NCBI GenBank assembly: GCA_902168185.1
Contig: CABHOV010000067.1
Location: 62,001-126,000 of the forward strand
Length of the DNA stretch: 64,000 bases
Source of the DNA: an uncultured Bacteroides sp.
GTDB lineage: Bacteria > Bacteroidota > Bacteroidia > Cytophagales > Cyclobacteriaceae
Reading direction: 5' to 3'
The position numbers and the translations under genes are program-made. Below are positions 17,527 through 26,306 of this stretch, one piece after another (positions within the stretch are counted from its first letter, which is position 1; each line of letters begins with the position of its first letter). The notes below the pieces were generated by a model. That model saw only the letters and a program-made list of their open reading frames with translations, ran no database searches and was not told the DNA's origin.

Positions 17527-19074
17527 TTATCGGGCAACTGCTTTAACAACCAGCTTCCTGTTTTCAGGAGATGTTGCCGGTATAGCATTGCCAAAGTATT
17601 TAAGATTTTTAGGATCTGAACCTTGCGCTACCAGGAAATCTATCACGGCCTGAGCTTGTAGCAGTGTTCGATCATTGTGATATGTTCTTCTTACTAATAC
17701 CGTATCAACATTGTCAAGTTTGGTATGGATTGAATCCACCGTTAATTCTGTAAGGTCTGCTGACGATCGTATCGTATCTTCTGCATAGCCGTTCAGTAAA
17801 ACCTGAATTTCAAATTTCAAGGCTGGATTAGCTTTTGCGATACGCGACAAGCGTTTCAATTCATCATCAGATGATGCATCGAGCACAGCAGAATTAGGCT
17901 TGAAAGAAACATTCAATTGTATTTCATCGCCTGCCTGAAGCTGCTTCAAGGTAATATTTACTTTCTCCTTTTGCGGAATTTTATCGGAGGTCAAGTCAAA
18001 TGATCTTGTAAAGAACGATACATTACTTTGCTCTGGGTCAACCGACATCGCATAACGTGTTCCTTCTAACAGAAAAATAGAATATGCTCCATTTGCAGAA
18101 GGTCGCCCGCTATATGCACGCTTGTTGGTAGCAAGATCTGTGATCGAAATATAGGCTGGTATAGCAGCCCCAGTGTTATCCGTAATTTTACCTTCTACAA
18201 TCATCAAGCCGCGTGGCTTTATTTCAGCAGGAATTAAAAACTCGGTGATCTCTGAATTTTTTCTGGCGCCTGGTGATTCTTTTAACAAGTATCTTCCTAA
18301 CGCGGCTACACTAACATACTGATCATCTTTTTCTGTGTTTACAAAATCAAGCGCTATAGGGTTTGTCCAGCTCCCTCCTTTAAATTTACTCATATAGAGA
18401 TCCATGCCGCCTTTATTTGGAGCAAGTTTATCAGAAGAAAAAATCAGCGTTTCGCCATCAGCCATAATACGTGGTGTCTGCGAGTTTCCGGCATTGATCG
18501 CAGCTGGTAACTCTACAGGCTCTTCCCACTGACCGTTCGATTTCTTTTTTGCAGAGAAGATCTTGCAACCACTCGCTTTGCTTTGATCCATTTTATCGCA
18601 GCGCATAAAGTATATTGTACTACCATCACCGGTAAATGAAGGCGAGCCGTCATTGGTTTTGGAATTGATCGGGAGCATTAAATTCTCAGGCGGACTCCAG
18701 GTGCTTCCAGTAAGTTCTGAGGAGAATATATCATAGCCACCAATCACCGGAGACTTTGCGCACGTGAAGTATAATTTTTTTCCATCGGCACTCAGAGCAT
18801 ATCCTTTAAAAAAATTTAACCGCGTGTTTAAGTGTTTCGGAAGGTCAGCTGGTTCTTTCCAATCTGATTCGCGTGAAGTATATAAAATATTAAGCGCGCC
18901 ATCCTGACCATTGTTTGCAACAAACAACAATGCATTTCCATCGAGGCTGATGTAAGGAGCGGAGACATCCAGCGAAGGGTGATTTATAATACTGGGCAAC
19001 CTCCGAACTTTCGCCTGGCTCAAAACATTAGATGCAATACTTACCAATAACAACAGCACAGCTATTTTTCTCAT
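17527..19074 (-). CDS. PD40 beta-propeller/OmpA-like exported protein
   Basis: This 515-residue protein starts at 19074, where M-R-K-I-A-V-L-L-L-L-V-S-I opens a signal peptide; an 18-residue upstream extension is rejected. Residues about 40-270 carry repeated PD40 (WD40-like) segments such as S-A-D-G-K-K-L-Y-F, F-T-G-D-G-S-T-I-Y-F and M-A-D-G-E-T-L-I-F. A carboxypeptidase-regulatory-like domain follows (about 280-360), then a C-terminal OmpA-like region (F-K-P-N-S-A-V-L-D). The layout resembles the T9SS-associated protein PorE, but lacks its N-terminal TPR, and the OmpA part looks degenerate. It is likely periplasmic and possibly peptidoglycan- or envelope-associated. Confidence 0.82.
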   Translation of the reverse strand: MRKIAVLLLLVSIASNVLSQAKVRRLPSIINHPSLDVSAPYISLDGNALLFVANNGQDGALNILYTSRESDWKEPADLPKHLNTRLNFFKGYALSADGKKLYFTCAKSPVIGGYDIFSSELTGSTWSPPENLMLPINSKTNDGSPSFTGDGSTIYFMRCDKMDQSKASGCKIFSAKKKSNGQWEEPVELPAAINAGNSQTPRIMADGETLIFSSDKLAPNKGGMDLYMSKFKGGSWTNPIALDFVNTEKDDQYVSVAALGRYLLKESPGARKNSEITEFLIPAEIKPRGLMIVEGKITDNTGAAIPAYISITDLATNKRAYSGRPSANGAYSIFLLEGTRYAMSVDPEQSNVSFFTRSFDLTSDKIPQKEKVNITLKQLQAGDEIQLNVSFKPNSAVLDASSDDELKRLSRIAKANPALKFEIQVLLNGYAEDTIRSSADLTELTVDSIHTKLDNVDTVLVRRTYHNDRTLLQAQAVIDFLVAQGSDPKNLKYFGNAIPATSPENRKLVVKAVAR

Positions 19075-19220
19075 AAAGATTTTTAAGTGATTGATAAAAT
19101 TAGCGAAATCTATGGTGGCAGAAAGCAAATTCGCTGCCGTGAATAATTTTCAGTTTTTCAGCTACCACAAGGGTTTTTCAGCTTTGCATCGTAACTTGGC
19201 TGCTCAGAAAATTCAGTATA

Positions 19221-19964
19221 ATGATCCAGGTAATCCCATCTATTGCCATTCGGAAAGGAAAGGTCGTGAAGATGCGCAAAGGCGATCCGACCAGTGAGAA
19301 GGCCTATAATGAAAATCCTCTTGATCTGGCCAAGCGCTTCGAGGATCATGGCATTGAAGTAGTACATCTTGTTGATTTAGATGGTGCAGAAAAAGGAGCA
19401 CCCGTTAACTGGGCGGTACTGGAAACAATCTCTGGCTATACAGATTTGAAAGTAGATTTTACCGGAGGGATTTCGACCGATGGTGATATTAGCAAGGCCT
19501 ATGAATTTGGTGCTGACTATATCACGGCTGCAAGTATTGCTGTCACCAACCCTGAGCTGTTTGCTTCGTGGATTATATCCTACGGTCGTGAGAAAATAAC
19601 GCTGGGTGCAGATGTTGTTGATCGTACAACAAAAGAACTTTTGTTCAGAGGATGGCAACGCAAAACACAAACTAAACTCTTCGAACAACTGGAATACTTT
19701 TACTCACGTGGATTGAAGTATGTGAAGTCTACCGATGTTTCGCGTGATGGTGTTCTTGAAGGACCGGCCTTCGATTATTATGAAGAGATCATCAAAACCT
19801 TTCCGGAAATATGTGTACTGGCCAGTGGCGGTGTTCGCGGTGTGGATGATATCAAACGTCTTAATGATATGGGCGTGTTTGCTGTTATCTTCGGAAAAGC
19901 ATATTACGAAGGTATCCTTAACCTCAAAGACCTTGAACAGTTTCTGGTTAAGAAAGAATCTTAA
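19221..19964 (+). CDS. HisA-family TIM barrel protein lacking the first catalytic Asp
   Basis: The 247 residues align along their length with HisA, the ProFAR isomerase of histidine synthesis. Conserved parts include V-H-L-V-D-L-D-G-A, L-G-A-D-V (second catalytic Asp region), S-T-D-V-S-R-D-G and the phosphate-binding A-S-G-G-V. However, the N-terminal I-P-A-I-D motif that carries the essential first Asp reads I-P-S-I-A (Ala9), and the first G-G-G loop reads T-G-G-I. No other his gene is near; purM follows 66 bases downstream. It is probably a paralogue with a changed or lost activity, not the pathway HisA, although a real isomerase with an altered mechanism cannot be excluded. Confidence 0.82.
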   Translation: MIQVIPSIAIRKGKVVKMRKGDPTSEKAYNENPLDLAKRFEDHGIEVVHLVDLDGAEKGAPVNWAVLETISGYTDLKVDFTGGISTDGDISKAYEFGADYITAASIAVTNPELFASWIISYGREKITLGADVVDRTTKELLFRGWQRKTQTKLFEQLEYFYSRGLKYVKSTDVSRDGVLEGPAFDYYEEIIKTFPEICVLASGGVRGVDDIKRLNDMGVFAVIFGKAYYEGILNLKDLEQFLVKKES

Positions 19965-20030
19965 TTACTTTATTATAGCATCCTGATTATTTACGGAAGA
20001 AATCTTTCTTTCACTTTTACAGATATATAC

Positions 20031-21197
20031 TTGAGCTCCGATCGTTATAACCAACGTGGCGTTTCCGCCTCCAAAGAAGATGTTCACCAGGCCATCAGCA
20101 AACTGGATAAAGGTCTTTTTCCAAAAGCATTTTGCAAGATTGTTCCGGACTATTTAGGTCTTGACGAAAATTTTTGCACGGTGATGCATGCTGACGGAGC
20201 AGGAACAAAATCATCACTAGCCTATATATACTGGAAAGAAACCGGAGACTTGTCGGTTTGGAAAGGTATAGCACAGGATGCTATCATCATGAACATTGAT
20301 GATCTGCTTTGTGTGGGGGCGACTGAAAATATACTTCTTTCCTCTACTATCGGCCGTAATAAAAATCTTATACCAGGAGAAGTTATCGCAGCCATAATCA
20401 ATGGCACGGAAGAGGTGTTGGAGATGCTGCGCAAGCATGGGTTAAACATCATCAGTACTGGTGGTGAGACTGCAGATCTTGGTGATCTTGTAAAAACCAT
20501 TGTTGTTGATAGCACGGTTGTATCGCGATTAAGAAGAAAAGACGTTATTGACAACAGCCGGATCAAAGCCGGAAATGTTATCGTTGGATTAGCGTCTTAT
20601 GGGAAAACCTCTTACGAGGATTCTTATAACGGAGGTATGGGGAGTAATGGGTTAACATCTGCGCGTCATGATGTTTTCCATAAAGACTATGCTATAAAAT
20701 ATCCAGAGTCCTTTGACGGAAGTATATCTGCTGACCTGGTATACTCGGGAAATTATAAAGTAACGGATAAAGTTGAAGGCTCTCCGCTCGATGCCGGCAA
20801 GCTTGTGCTTTCTGCTACCCGCACGTATGCTCCGGTTATTATTGAAGTTTTGAAAAATCTCCGATCAGAAGTTCACGGCATGGTGCATTGCAGTGGTGGT
20901 GCGCAAACAAAAGTGCTGCACTTTGTAGATGACGTACATATAGTAAAGAATAATCTGTTCGATATACCTCCGCTGTTTAAGCTTATTCAGGAACAAAGTA
21001 AAACAGATTGGAAAGAGATGTATAAAGTTTTCAATATGGGCCATCGTATGGAGCTATATCTTGACGAGAAGTATGCTCAGGATATCATCTCAATCGCCCA
21101 AAGTTTTAATATGGAAGCACAGATCATCGGTTATGTAGAGAAATCTGATTCCAAAAAAGTAACGATCAAAAGTAAAGTAGGAGAGTTCAGCTATTAA
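20031..21197 (+). CDS. purM: phosphoribosylformylglycinamidine cyclo-ligase (AIR synthase)
   Basis: PurM closes the imidazole ring of AIR in purine synthesis using ATP. The 388 residues match the Bacteroidota type: R-Y-N-Q-R-G-V-S-A-S-K-E-D-V-H at the N-terminus, H-A-D-G-A-G-T-K-S at about 54-62 (the family's D-G-V-G-T-K loop), and S-T-G-G-E-T-A-D at about 141-148. The N-terminal ATP-binding and C-terminal AIRS_C halves are both complete. The start codon is TTG at 20031, giving the expected M-S-S-D-R-Y-N. A terminator follows. It may be co-transcribed with the HisA-like gene 66 bases upstream. Confidence 0.93.
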   Translation: MSSDRYNQRGVSASKEDVHQAISKLDKGLFPKAFCKIVPDYLGLDENFCTVMHADGAGTKSSLAYIYWKETGDLSVWKGIAQDAIIMNIDDLLCVGATENILLSSTIGRNKNLIPGEVIAAIINGTEEVLEMLRKHGLNIISTGGETADLGDLVKTIVVDSTVVSRLRRKDVIDNSRIKAGNVIVGLASYGKTSYEDSYNGGMGSNGLTSARHDVFHKDYAIKYPESFDGSISADLVYSGNYKVTDKVEGSPLDAGKLVLSATRTYAPVIIEVLKNLRSEVHGMVHCSGGAQTKVLHFVDDVHIVKNNLFDIPPLFKLIQEQSKTDWKEMYKVFNMGHRMELYLDEKYAQDIISIAQSFNMEAQIIGYVEKSDSKKVTIKSKVGEFSY

Positions 21198-21200
21198 AAG

Positions 21201-21234
21201 AAATGCCTGAGTATATATACCCAGGCATTTTTAT
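21201..21234. terminator. intrinsic terminator after purM (bidirectional)
   Basis: AAATGCCTG pairs with CAGGCATTT around a loop that itself holds the palindrome GTATATATAC. A T-run follows. It lies between the convergent purM and rpiB genes. Confidence 0.85.
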
Positions 21235-21265
21235 ATCCATTATATACACGCCTTGTGCGGTATAA

Positions 21266-21697
21266 TTAGCAGCTTATTTTTCCAACACGGTTCGCGTGTC
21301 TTCCTCCTTCAAATATTTCAGTAAGAAAACGGTTCACAATTTTTTCAGCGTCATCCAGAGAAATGAACCGAGCCGGAATACAAACTATATTAGCATCATT
21401 GTGTTGACGTGAGAGACTCGCAAGTTCTTCCGTCCAACAGATCGCAGCGCGAATGCCTTGATGTTTATTCGCTGTAATAGCCACTCCGTTGGCACTGCCA
21501 CAAACCAATATACCCTGATCAAATTCTTTACTCTCCACACCATTGGCAACCGGATGAGCAAAGTCTGGATAATCTGCGGAAGCGGTACTATAGGTTCCAA
21601 AATCTTTATACGTATAGCCATTCGCTTCTAACCATTTACGAAGAGCTTCCTTGTATTCAAATCCAGCGTGGTCGCTGCCGATCGCTATTTTTTTCAT
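21266..21697 (-). CDS. rpiB: ribose 5-phosphate isomerase B
   Basis: RpiB interconverts ribose 5-phosphate and ribulose 5-phosphate. The 143 residues have the RpiB/LacAB fold signs: I-G-S-D-H-A-G-F-E at 6-14, the catalytic Cys in V-C-G-S-A-N-G-V at about 66-73, and I-T-A-N-K-H-Q-G-I-R-A-A. The second G of the usual C-G-S/T-G-x-G loop is Ala here, a mild change. The start overlaps the tatC stop in an ATGA arrangement, so translation is probably coupled. Confidence 0.93.
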   Translation of the reverse strand: MKKIAIGSDHAGFEYKEALRKWLEANGYTYKDFGTYSTASADYPDFAHPVANGVESKEFDQGILVCGSANGVAITANKHQGIRAAICWTEELASLSRQHNDANIVCIPARFISLDDAEKIVNRFLTEIFEGGRHANRVGKISC

Positions 21698-22572
21698 GAC
21701 GGAGATGGTGTTGATTGTTGTTCACGTAAGCGTTCTTCCGCTTCTTCTTTCAATTTTTGTTTCTCTACTCTGGCCGATATTATAATACTGATTTCAAAAA
21801 GCAGATACAATGGAATCGAGATCAGCGTTTGACTGAGCGGGTCCGGAGGAGTGATGATAGCCGCTATAACGAGAATAATTACGACTGAATGTTTTCTGTA
21901 TTTTCTCAAAAACGCAGGTGTAACCAATCCTATTTTAGAAAGGAAGTATATAACTACAGGCAGCTGAAATAATAATCCGCTACCAAACACAAGTGTTACT
22001 ACTGTAGAAACATACGATGTGATATCGAATTCATTTCGGATCATGTCACTGATCTGGTAGTTTACCATAACGTATACCATGAGTGGAGCGATGACATAGT
22101 ATCCGAATAAAATTCCTGAGAGGAATAGGAGAGAAACAGAAGCTACAACGCCTGTTGAGTTTTTACGCTCATTTACTTTAAGACCTGGCTTTATAAAGCT
22201 CCACAGCTCCCAAACAACATAGGGAAATGCGAACACGAGTCCGATTATAAAAGCAGCTACAATTGTAATGGTAAACTGCCCTGTCATAAAACGACTTTGC
22301 AATTCGAGCTGGATATCTTCAATGCATAAATCCTGCGAGCTGAACGCCTGGCCGAGCTTACAGAACATTCTCCAGGTCCAGAAATTTGATTTCGCTGGTG
22401 CCAGAATTACATTGGTGAAAATCCACTTTACTTGTACAAAAGCGAAGATTGTGAATACAACAATAGCAGCTAGAGAACGAATAACATGCCACCGGAGCTC
22501 CTCGAGGTGATCGAGAAATGACATTTCCTTTTCTCCACTTTCTTCTTCAATCGGATCCTGATCTAATGGCAT
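21694..22572 (-). CDS. tatC: Sec-independent protein translocase TatC
   Basis: TatC is the core receptor of the twin-arginine translocase, which exports folded proteins. The 292 residues include an acidic N-terminal leader, then the signature M-S-F-L-D-H-L-E-E-L-R-W at about 17-28 (the cytoplasmic signal-recognition site), and six hydrophobic helices. A Pro/Phe-rich stretch F-A-F-P-Y-V-V-W-E-L-W-S-F-I lies at about 119-132. The window also encodes at least one Tat substrate (the isomerase-like lipoprotein ending at 11961). tatA is not nearby. It is translationally coupled to rpiB. Confidence 0.95.
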   Translation of the reverse strand: MPLDQDPIEEESGEKEMSFLDHLEELRWHVIRSLAAIVVFTIFAFVQVKWIFTNVILAPAKSNFWTWRMFCKLGQAFSSQDLCIEDIQLELQSRFMTGQFTITIVAAFIIGLVFAFPYVVWELWSFIKPGLKVNERKNSTGVVASVSLLFLSGILFGYYVIAPLMVYVMVNYQISDMIRNEFDITSYVSTVVTLVFGSGLLFQLPVVIYFLSKIGLVTPAFLRKYRKHSVVIILVIAAIITPPDPLSQTLISIPLYLLFEISIIISARVEKQKLKEEAEERLREQQSTPSPS

Positions 22573-22589
22573 GGCTATATAAAAATTAT

Positions 22590-22628
22590 AAAAGACCTTC
22601 TTAACTTTTAATCACTAAGAAGGTCCTC
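22590..22628 (-). terminator. intrinsic terminator after glyA
   Basis: Read on the minus strand, GACCTTCTTA (22625-22616) pairs with TAAGAAGGTC (22603-22594) around a 12-base loop and is followed by TTTT. It lies between glyA and tatC. Confidence 0.85.
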
Positions 22629-22643
22629 TGGATATTTTTCAAA

Positions 22644-23912
22644 TTAATAAAGTGGAAATTTTTCCATCAAGCGGTTTACTTTCTTTTTCACCGCTTTCAG
22701 TTGTTTTGTGTTATCAACGTTCTGTAGTGCTTCATCGATCAGTTCAACAACTTTCACTACGTCTTTTTCTTTCAGGCCGCGCGTTGTGATTGCTGGTGTT
22801 CCTACGCGCATACCCGATGTTACCATAGGTGATTGCGTATCGAATGGAACCATGTTTTTATTAATCGTTATATCAGCTTGAATCAAGGATTCCTCGGCTT
22901 GCTTACCGGTTAATTTTTTAGAACGAAGGTCAATCAGCATCAAGTGATTGTCTGTACCTCCGGATATAATTTTATAGCCACGGTCAAGAAATGCCTGTGC
23001 CATTGCTTTTGCATTCTTGGCAACCTGTACGATATACTCCATGTATTCATCGGACAATGCTTCCTGAAAAGCAATTGCTTTTGCAGCGATCACGTGCTCC
23101 AACGGTCCACCTTGTGTTCCCGGAAATACACCTGAATCCAGTATAGACGACATTTTTCTAAGTTCGCCCTTCGGGGTTTTCAGTCCGAAAGGATTATCGA
23201 AGTTTTTACCAACAAGGATAAGTCCTCCGCGTGGACCGCGAAGTGTTTTGTGTGTAGTAGTTGTTACAATGTGGCAATGCTCCATTGGATCTGTTAGCAA
23301 TCCACGAGCGATCAGACCTGCAGGATGCGAAATGTCGGCGAGCAAAAGTGCACCAACGCTATCTGCAGCTTCGCGAAGTTTTTTATAATCCCAGTCACGG
23401 CTATACGCAGATGCACCACAGATAATCATCTTTGGTTTTTCACGCTTCGCTGTTTCAATTACTTTATCGAAATCAATAACACCTGTAGCTTCATCAACAC
23501 CATAAAATGTTGGTTGATACAATTTACCAGAAAAGTTTACAGGAGAACCATGGGTAAGGTGACCACCATGTGATAAATCAAAACCTAGAATTTTGTCGCC
23601 TGGCTTTAAGCAGGCCAGCATAACCGCTGCGTTTGCTTGTGCTCCGGAGTGAGGCTGAACGTTTGCCCATTCTGCTCCAAATAATGCCTTTGCACGATCA
23701 ATTGCTAATTGCTCGATCTCATCCACTACCTCGCATCCACCATAATAGCGTTTTCCGGGAAGACCCTCCGCATATTTATTTGTCAACACAGTGCCCATCG
23801 CCTTCATCACTTGTTGAGAAGTGAAGTTTTCAGAGGCAATTAATTCAATACCATGTTGCTGGCGTTGTTTTTCCTTTTCAATGAGGTCGAAAATAACTTT
23901 ATCTCTTTTCAT
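22644..23912 (-). CDS. glyA: serine hydroxymethyltransferase
   Basis: GlyA is a PLP enzyme that interconverts serine and glycine and feeds one-carbon units to tetrahydrofolate. The 422 residues contain L-I-A-S-E-N-F at about 24-30, the G-K-R-Y-Y-G-G substrate loop at 53-59, H-G-G-H-L-T-H-G at about 115-122, and the PLP lysine Lys222 in [14 protein letters not shown]. All active-site landmarks are intact. It has its own terminator and probably its own promoter about 100 bases upstream. Confidence 0.97.
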   Translation of the reverse strand: MKRDKVIFDLIEKEKQRQQHGIELIASENFTSQQVMKAMGTVLTNKYAEGLPGKRYYGGCEVVDEIEQLAIDRAKALFGAEWANVQPHSGAQANAAVMLACLKPGDKILGFDLSHGGHLTHGSPVNFSGKLYQPTFYGVDEATGVIDFDKVIETAKREKPKMIICGASAYSRDWDYKKLREAADSVGALLLADISHPAGLIARGLLTDPMEHCHIVTTTTHKTLRGPRGGLILVGKNFDNPFGLKTPKGELRKMSSILDSGVFPGTQGGPLEHVIAAKAIAFQEALSDEYMEYIVQVAKNAKAMAQAFLDRGYKIISGGTDNHLMLIDLRSKKLTGKQAEESLIQADITINKNMVPFDTQSPMVTSGMRVGTPAITTRGLKEKDVVKVVELIDEALQNVDNTKQLKAVKKKVNRLMEKFPLY

Positions 23913-24016
23913 CAGGTAAGTAGTTTGTTTCTTATGGATCAGATATAGTCTGCAGGTATATTACATTAAGCGGATACCTCGTATGGGTTCATTGTGAACG
24001 GGTTTAAAAGAAGGCC

Positions 24017-24024
24017 CAAAAATA
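24017..24024 (-). promoter_or_regulatory. possible glyA -7 promoter element
   Basis: On the minus strand this reads TATTTTTG, an exact TAnnTTTG match about 105 bases before the glyA start. I see no clear -33 TTTG, so the call is weak. Confidence 0.35.
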
Positions 24025-24074
24025 GGATTAGGATACCGGCTATTGAAATGATTGTCAGTATTTTTTACGAACGA

Positions 24075-24548
24075 TTAAAAATGAATGATGTCGGTATCAG
24101 GAGGAGGAAATCCAAGTAATCTTCCCATGATCAGAATCTGACCTTTATGATGAAATTCATGTGTAAGTACGTGGGTGAAAATTTCCAAAGGAGATCGTGT
24201 AATTTCCTGTGGAGGGGTGCCGGCTCTTCCTGAAACTTCAGATGACGGATCATTCTTAAAATTCTCCAGAAATTCTTCTACAAGTACATCTACATCCAGG
24301 TAGAGGCGTTGCAGCGTATGAAGATTAGAAACGTCATTGATTGGGATATAGGCCAGATTTTTTTTCAACGCAAAGTTGCCAAGCCAGAAAGTATACACAT
24401 GCGTAATGTGCACCAACAGATCAGATATACTTTTCGAATTAAAGGTATCGACCTTAAAAAATAATTTTTCTCCAACGTGATGATAGTAATCCATAGCAAC
24501 GGCACGCGAAGCACAAACAAGCTGATATTGTTTCACGGCATATTCCAT
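24075..24548 (-). CDS. DinB/YfiT-like putative metalloenzyme
   Basis: This 157-residue four-helix-bundle protein is of the DinB superfamily. The expected metal-binding histidines are visible: His47/His50 in L-V-H-I-T-H-V after helix one, and the cluster T-H-E-F-H-H-K-G-Q at about 130-138. Bacterial members act as thiol-dependent S-transferases or have unknown roles. It is the last gene of a minus-strand cluster and starts 21 bases after the end of a TPM-domain gene. Nothing in the sequence ties its function to the TPM proteins. Confidence 0.85.
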   Translation of the reverse strand: MEYAVKQYQLVCASRAVAMDYYHHVGEKLFFKVDTFNSKSISDLLVHITHVYTFWLGNFALKKNLAYIPINDVSNLHTLQRLYLDVDVLVEEFLENFKNDPSSEVSGRAGTPPQEITRSPLEIFTHVLTHEFHHKGQILIMGRLLGFPPPDTDIIHF

Positions 24549-24569
24549 AATTTATGCTCTTAAAATATC

Positions 24570-25493
24570 CTACCAGGAACCACTGCTTCCTCCTCCGCCA
24601 AAACTTCCACCACCTCCGAAAAATCCTCCACTGCTGCGACCACTGCTACCCGATCCCCATCCTGAACCTGAAGACCAGCCTCTTCCGCCAGAGCGGTTCG
24701 TATTATTCATTTCTGTCGCCATCCGTTTTCCCCATTCAGTTTTGCTCATCAGTATTTTAACAATCGGAAATGCGATAGCATATATACCGAGCACCACCCA
24801 GCCACCAGTAACACCAAAAACTACCATGGGAAACACAGCGTAAAACGGAATTAAAAACACATATAGAAACCAACCCATGCAGCCTTGTACAAAAAGACCC
24901 AGTGCTGTGAATATACCAAGTATACCAAAAATGAACGCGCCAATAAGCAAACGCTCCTTCCAGTTCATCTCTACTTGTAAAGTGTCTTCTTCGGAAGCAT
25001 TATCAACGGCTGAATATTCATTTTTAATGGCAGCTACAATTGCTTGTACACCGCTTGTTACACCGCTGTCATATTGATGATTTCGAAATCGGGGAGCAAT
25101 TTCATTTCGAATAATACGACTTGTAATGGCATCCGTCAAAACACCTTCCAGGCCATAGCCAACTTCAATTCGCATTTTTCTATCATCAACAGCAATAAGC
25201 AGTAACACGCCATTGTCGTTATTCTTTGAACCAAGCTTCCACACGTCGTGGGCTACACGCAGAGAATATTCTTCCAGCACATCGCCATTGAGTGATGGTA
25301 TAATGAGAACAGCAATCTGATTCGTAGTTGAATCTTCATGAGTCTGAAGCATCACCTCCAGATTGTCTATTGTAGTTTGAGAAAGTATATGCGCTTCATC
25401 ATGCACACGATGACCCCACAATTCCGGAACAGCGCGCTGTGCAAACGCGGTAAGGCTAGTAAGTATGCAAAAGATCAGTATTAACTTTTTCAT
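24570..25493 (-). CDS. TPM domain membrane protein, YgcG-like, with three-helix and Gly-rich tail
   Basis: The 307 residues comprise a signal peptide (M-K-K-L-I-L-I-F-C to A-F-A-Q), a TPM domain (about 25-165, with V-H-D-E-A-H-I-L-S, Q-I-A-V-L-I-I-P-S-L and R-I-E-V-G-Y-G-L-E-G-V-L-T-D-A), and a cluster of hydrophobic helices at about 185-255. A Gly/Ser-rich tail ends G-G-S-S-G-S-W. TPM (TPM_phosphatase) proteins have been linked to photosystem repair in plants and to metal-dependent phosphatase activity, but their bacterial role is open. It is the third of three consecutive TPM genes. Confidence 0.9.
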   Translation of the reverse strand: MKKLILIFCILTSLTAFAQRAVPELWGHRVHDEAHILSQTTIDNLEVMLQTHEDSTTNQIAVLIIPSLNGDVLEEYSLRVAHDVWKLGSKNNDNGVLLLIAVDDRKMRIEVGYGLEGVLTDAITSRIIRNEIAPRFRNHQYDSGVTSGVQAIVAAIKNEYSAVDNASEEDTLQVEMNWKERLLIGAFIFGILGIFTALGLFVQGCMGWFLYVFLIPFYAVFPMVVFGVTGGWVVLGIYAIAFPIVKILMSKTEWGKRMATEMNNTNRSGGRGWSSGSGWGSGSSGRSSGGFFGGGGSFGGGGSSGSW

Positions 25494-25527
25494 CTTTACC
25501 TATATTTCGCAGCTATATATCTTGTCG

Positions 25528-26265
25528 CTACCAGGAATCGCTGGATCCACCTCCACCAAAACCTCCACCTCCACCAAAATCAGAACCGGAGCCCCATGAA
25601 CCCGAGCTCGATCCAAAACCACCTCCACCAATCGGGCCAATCCATCCACCACGTGATGACCATCCGCCACCACCGCCACCACCGCGTCTTTTGGCTGCTA
25701 AAATTATAATTACGACTATCACCAGCAATGTAAATAGCGGAGAACTTTTACGTTTTCTTTTTTGAGTGGTAGGAGGTGCATCGTTTACATACTCTCCTTT
25801 TATGGACTGAATGATGGCCATCACGCCAGCCTTTACGCCTCCATCAAAATCTCCCTGTCTGAAATGCGGAGCAATCTCGTTTCGGTTGATACGACTTGAA
25901 AGTGCATCCGTCAAAACGCCTTCCAATCCGTAGCCAGTCTCGATGCGGACAAGCTTGTCGTTAATGGAGATTAGCAGGAGTACGCCGTTGTCTTTATCTT
26001 TTTGACCAAGCTTCCATTTTTCTGCAACACGAAGCGAATAGTCTTCAAATGCATCGCCATCCAATGATGGTATAATTAGTACTGCAATCTGGTTGGATGT
26101 CGAATCGCGTTCTGCTTTAAGAATTGTTTCGAGCTCAGACTTTGTTGCTTCAGATAATATGTTGGCCTCATCGTGTACCCATTTACCGCCATGTTCGGGA
26201 ACAGTTCTTTGAGCGAAAGACAGAAGAGGTATAAATATAAGGCAGAGAAAAATTCTAAATGTCAT
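25528..26265 (-). CDS. TPM domain protein, YgcG-like, single helix and Gly-rich tail
   Basis: This is a paralogue of the downstream gene. The start at 26265 opens a compact signal peptide (M-T-F-R-I-F-L-C-L-I-F to F-A-Q); an ATG eight codons earlier is possible but less good. The TPM domain shares long runs with the neighbour (V-H-D-E-A-N-I-L-S, Q-I-A-V-L-I-I-P-S-L-D-G, G-Y-G-L-E-G-V-L-T-D-A). It is followed by one hydrophobic helix at about 180-195 and a Gly-rich tail ending G-G-G-G-S-S-D-S-W, nearly identical to the other tail. 245 residues. The genes are 34 bases apart and clearly arose by duplication. Confidence 0.9.
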   Translation of the reverse strand: MTFRIFLCLIFIPLLSFAQRTVPEHGGKWVHDEANILSEATKSELETILKAERDSTSNQIAVLIIPSLDGDAFEDYSLRVAEKWKLGQKDKDNGVLLLISINDKLVRIETGYGLEGVLTDALSSRINRNEIAPHFRQGDFDGGVKAGVMAIIQSIKGEYVNDAPPTTQKRKRKSSPLFTLLVIVVIIILAAKRRGGGGGGGWSSRGGWIGPIGGGGFGSSSGSWGSGSDFGGGGGFGGGGSSDSW

Positions 26266-26306
26266 GAGTGAAAGCGGGTGGTTAGGCATGGAAGATATAT
26301 TTCAGA

